DNA from: Mucilaginibacter sp.
GTDB lineage: Bacteria; Bacteroidota; Bacteroidia; Sphingobacteriales; Sphingobacteriaceae
DNA: 45,964 nt
Reading direction: 5' to 3'
Assembly: GCF_028288205.1 (NCBI RefSeq)
Contig: NZ_JAQBOD010000023.1
Coordinates: 1 to 45,964 of the forward strand
Positions 44,201-45,964 of the stretch are shown here, piece by piece. Below the pieces are notes generated by a model. It was not told the DNA's origin. It searched no databases and saw only the letters and a list, made by a program, of their open reading frames with translations. A program made the position numbers and the translations under genes. Position 1 is the first letter of the stretch. Every line of letters begins with the position of its first letter.

Positions 44201-44840
44201 ATTGATAGATCCTAATACCGGAAAACCGCTTACCTCGCCTGCTCAAAAAGCAATAGGTAATCCTAATCCTGATTTTGTATTGGGCATTACAAATAATTTT
44301 AGCTTCAAGAACTTTTCATTAAGCGTGTTATTTGATTGGAAAAAAGGCGGAGCCCTATATTCCAGCACCGTTGGCAATATGCTGGCCCGTGGTGTAACTA
44401 AAGATACGCAAAACAGAGAATACCAAATTGTTTCTCCGGGTGTATTAGGTAATGTGAATACTTTAAAACCATTGCTTGATGCAAACGGTAAGGAAATACC
44501 TAATAACGTAGGCATGTCTTATGAGGATTATTTCTTCAGCGGTGGATTAGGGCCCGGTGGTGTAGATGAAGGTTCTGTTTTTGATGCTACAGTATTTCGG
44601 TTGCGTGAGGCATCTCTTTCTTACCAGGTACCAAAGAATGTTTTGAAAAAGACGCCATTCGGAGCTGTTTCTATTTCAATAAGCGGCCGAAACCTATGGT
44701 ATTATGCGCCAAACTTCCCTAAATACACAAATTTTGACCCCGAAGTAAGTTCAAATGGTGTAGGCAATTCTCAAGGTTATGATAACCTTGCTGTTCCAAC
44801 AACTAAAAGGTTTGGGTTTAACTTAAGAGCAAGCTTTTAA
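41268..44840 (+). CDS. SusC/RagA TonB-dependent transporter with STN domain
   Basis: This is an outer membrane barrel importing glycan pieces with its SusD partner. After a signal peptide ending FANPDYAQ, an STN domain (about 40-115, KDVTLIDALSNIKNKVDVKFVYS) contacts FecR. Next come the carboxypeptidase-like repeat (VAGKVTSKTDGSTLPGVNV), the plug with ALNEVVVTAAGIKREKNSLGY and VLKGAAAAALYGSRAANGAI, and a long barrel ending RFGFNLRASF. The frame opens from TTG 41226, but that is unsupported. ATG 41268 gives MQKCRKRKKDFLIKLMRISV and a proper signal peptide. It is 1190 residues long. The substrate cannot be told from sequence. Confidence 0.95.
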   Translation: MQKCRKRKKDFLIKLMRISVLQIIALTVLSGIAFANPDYAQILDKRLSINVKDVTLIDALSNIKNKVDVKFVYSSSMIPLNTKVTINASQEKLGIILNTLFIKLNIKYTVNDNSGYIILKKDDKLISDKATLITPINVAQRVVAGKVTSKTDGSTLPGVNVLIKGTNKGTATDIDGKYSLIVPGDESILVFTYIGYKTQEIAVGNTSVVNAQLVDDSKALNEVVVTAAGIKREKNSLGYSVTTVNADKLAQKSEADPLRALEGKVAGVNVASSGGTAGGATNITIRGNSSLNGNNQPLFVVDGIPFDNSSFANVGATSVGAAAVTNRAYDIDPNNILSMTVLKGAAAAALYGSRAANGAIIITTKSGKKQSRKGTEITYSTSYAVENVSGLPDYQTSYGQGTNNDYRQGVYASWGQPFPGVSSILPTRTTIPQQLTRTFSSAVFPQFYQADGITPIQIPYKSYAQSNVKDFFQTGNLFENAISISSGSEKGSFTAGISRSNNTGVVQNNTITRTSINLGGNIKLENKFYVSGSINYVQTDQKAPPIGGSGSIMSALMYTPTSFDLTHNPYENPIDGSNVYDYTGVNNPYWSVKHSVSTSNVDRYYGNLVIGFDPLPWLNIQNTAGFNGYTDRRVDVRGKGASSYSPGSITIDNIYRQELDNTLLVTATKALTQNWSLKWIVGNNINQRLTSRTAFYGDGMIVADLNTITNTSSITPIQLTNNRNFIEQRFYAFFTDITFDYKNYLSLNLVGRNDISSTLPVNNRTYYYGGANGSFVFSKALKLPDNILNFGKIRAGYTRVGNEATPYQTAEFYLINSSAGGIGTPFTPANGSTFNTVTQTNLLTNSNLKPEFITELELGTELQFFDNRIGLDFTYYNKKSTSQIFEVTAAPSTGYTSQILNLGKSTNSGIEVGLNLVPIRTNGGFNWDISTNFTRNRNIINNLGGYQQFVYGGSVHIVGQPYGQIYGTGYARDDAGNILIDPNTGKPLTSPAQKAIGNPNPDFVLGITNNFSFKNFSLSVLFDWKKGGALYSSTVGNMLARGVTKDTQNREYQIVSPGVLGNVNTLKPLLDANGKEIPNNVGMSYEDYFFSGGLGPGGVDEGSVFDATVFRLREASLSYQVPKNVLKKTPFGAVSISISGRNLWYYAPNFPKYTNFDPEVSSNGVGNSQGYDNLAVPTTKRFGFNLRASF

Positions 44841-44877
44841 ACAAATGAAATCAATGGCATTTAAATCAGATATACTT

Positions 44878-45964
44878 ATGAAATTAAGATATAAAAACTA
44901 CATTTTGCTGCTGACAATTATATTGTTAACGGGCAACTCCTGCAAAAAGTTTGTAGATATAAACAAAGATCCTAACAACCCCACATCGGCACAGTTAGCA
45001 TTATTATTACCTTCTACTGAAATATCAATGGCCGGTAATCTTACCGGAATAATAAATGGTACATCTACCATTATGCAACACACTATTGCTTCAACTAATT
45101 TAAGTCGTTATCAAGAATCGGGCAGTGATTTCAGTAGTTCCTGGGATGGGCTTTATAGCCAAACGCTGAATGACATCGAAGCCATTATAGCCTCCGGAAC
45201 AGCGCAGCAGCAATGGGGCTATGTAGCTATTGCTAAGATTGAAAAGGTTTATGTATATAGTTTAATGGTTGATATGTGGGGGGATATACCTTATTCGCAA
45301 GCACAACTTGGGCAGCAGAATAATGCTCCTGCTTTAGAAGGCGGCGCGGCAATTTATGAAAAGCTGCTTACCTTATTAGATGACGGCATTGCGGATGCAA
45401 ACAAAATAACTGCAACCACTTTGGTTCCAAATAGCTCGGATGTATTCTATGCAGGTACTAAAGCTTCATGGATCGCTATGGCTAACTCATTAAAGTTAAA
45501 AATGTATAACCAGATTCGTTTGGTTGACCCCGCAAGATCAACCGCGGCAATAAAAACTTTAATTGCAGGTACATTAATCAATAGTAATTCGATTGATTTT
45601 ACCTTTAAATATGGTTCGGCTATAAATCCAAGCAATCGTCATCCATGGCATAAGTCAGAATACACATCTGGTAAAAGTTTCTATCAAAGCCAATCGTTCA
45701 TAGATTTAATGTTTGGTCTTGATGATCCTCGTTTGCGATATTTTATCTTCAGACAAAATGCTACAGTAGGCTTAAATAATTCAAGCAACGGTAATGGTTA
45801 TTATGGCCGTAATCCCGGTGATGGTACAGCAGCACCTGCTTATCAGGCCCGCCGGTCAACTTTTGGTATTTATCCGGCAGGCGGCTTGTATGACAATGCT
45901 CCAATAAATAACTTACCGGTAACCAACCTTTACCTTACAAATACCGGCGCTACCGGTTCAACAA
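44878..45964 (+). CDS. SusD/RagB-family glycan-binding lipoprotein (partial)
   Basis: This is a surface lipoprotein capping the SusC barrel, cut by the window end. The signal peptide MKLRYKNYILLLTIILLTGN is followed by SCKKFVDINKDPNNPTSAQ, with the lipidated Cys at 22. Typical SusD features are the TPR-like helices (AKIEKVYVYSLMVDMWGDIPYSQ, YEKLLTLLDDGIADANK). In-frame ATGs at 44845 and 44854 are possible, but 44878 fits the signal peptide. The gene starts 37 bases after susC, so the two are co-transcribed. About 362 residues are visible; family members usually have 480-550. Confidence 0.95.
   Translation, partial: MKLRYKNYILLLTIILLTGNSCKKFVDINKDPNNPTSAQLALLLPSTEISMAGNLTGIINGTSTIMQHTIASTNLSRYQESGSDFSSSWDGLYSQTLNDIEAIIASGTAQQQWGYVAIAKIEKVYVYSLMVDMWGDIPYSQAQLGQQNNAPALEGGAAIYEKLLTLLDDGIADANKITATTLVPNSSDVFYAGTKASWIAMANSLKLKMYNQIRLVDPARSTAAIKTLIAGTLINSNSIDFTFKYGSAINPSNRHPWHKSEYTSGKSFYQSQSFIDLMFGLDDPRLRYFIFRQNATVGLNNSSNGNGYYGRNPGDGTAAPAYQARRSTFGIYPAGGLYDNAPINNLPVTNLYLTNTGATGST

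Noticed and set aside
1..45964. CRISPR arrays, insertion sequences or prophage
   Set aside because: No regularly spaced repeats, transposase, integrase or phage structural genes were seen on either strand.

Overview
The window comes from a member of the Bacteroidota, most likely a Sphingobacteriaceae (Mucilaginibacter/Pedobacter-like) genome. Supporting signs are a SusC/SusD pair behind an ECF sigma/FecR pair, a DUF4142 lipoprotein, BamA-type barrels, an HD-PycTM protein, almost no Shine-Dalgarno sequences, and several promoters of the Bacteroidota type (-7 box TAnnTTTG). Assignment is by protein family recognition only; no search was run.

Left edge (1-840): a decayed C-terminal piece of an SMC-type ATPase, then a tRNA-Glu(UUC) with its own promoter and terminator. 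Positions 840-6936 form a five-gene, tightly packed operon: disulfide reductase, OpuC/EgtV-type ATPase, permease/binding-protein fusion (EgtU type), egtB and egtD. This looks like an ergothioneine synthesis plus uptake unit. The binding domain of the fusion is circularly permuted relative to OpuBC/OpuCC proteins. On the minus strand follow gcvH, a VanZ-like gene and a 51-residue lipoprotein. Then come a DUF4142 lipoprotein, an orphan response regulator, a MerC-like gene with a perfect operator plus a Fur-family regulator, and an amidase. A fluoride riboswitch precedes a ClC-F type exporter, and a cyclopropane fatty acid synthase follows.

Positions 14557-21561 carry a TMEM220-like gene and a complete eboABCDEF cluster. 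Two tandem secreted GH71/99-like proteins with ricin-type tails follow (21705-25715), sharing a duplicated 5' leader. Next is an HD-PycTM membrane protein with no cyclase beside it. Positions 27241-36769 hold a group of envelope genes: an SdiA-regulated-like lipoprotein, a metallophosphoesterase/barrel protein, a GAF-like protein and a second barrel protein. The two barrel proteins share a central domain with kinase-like motifs.

The right end has a probably truncated Ig-like protein, a fasciclin lipoprotein-like protein, and a decayed PAS/HisKA sensor. It closes with a glycan-utilisation start: ECF sigma factor (apparently beginning at ATT), FecR, SusC with an STN domain, and SusD cut by the window end.
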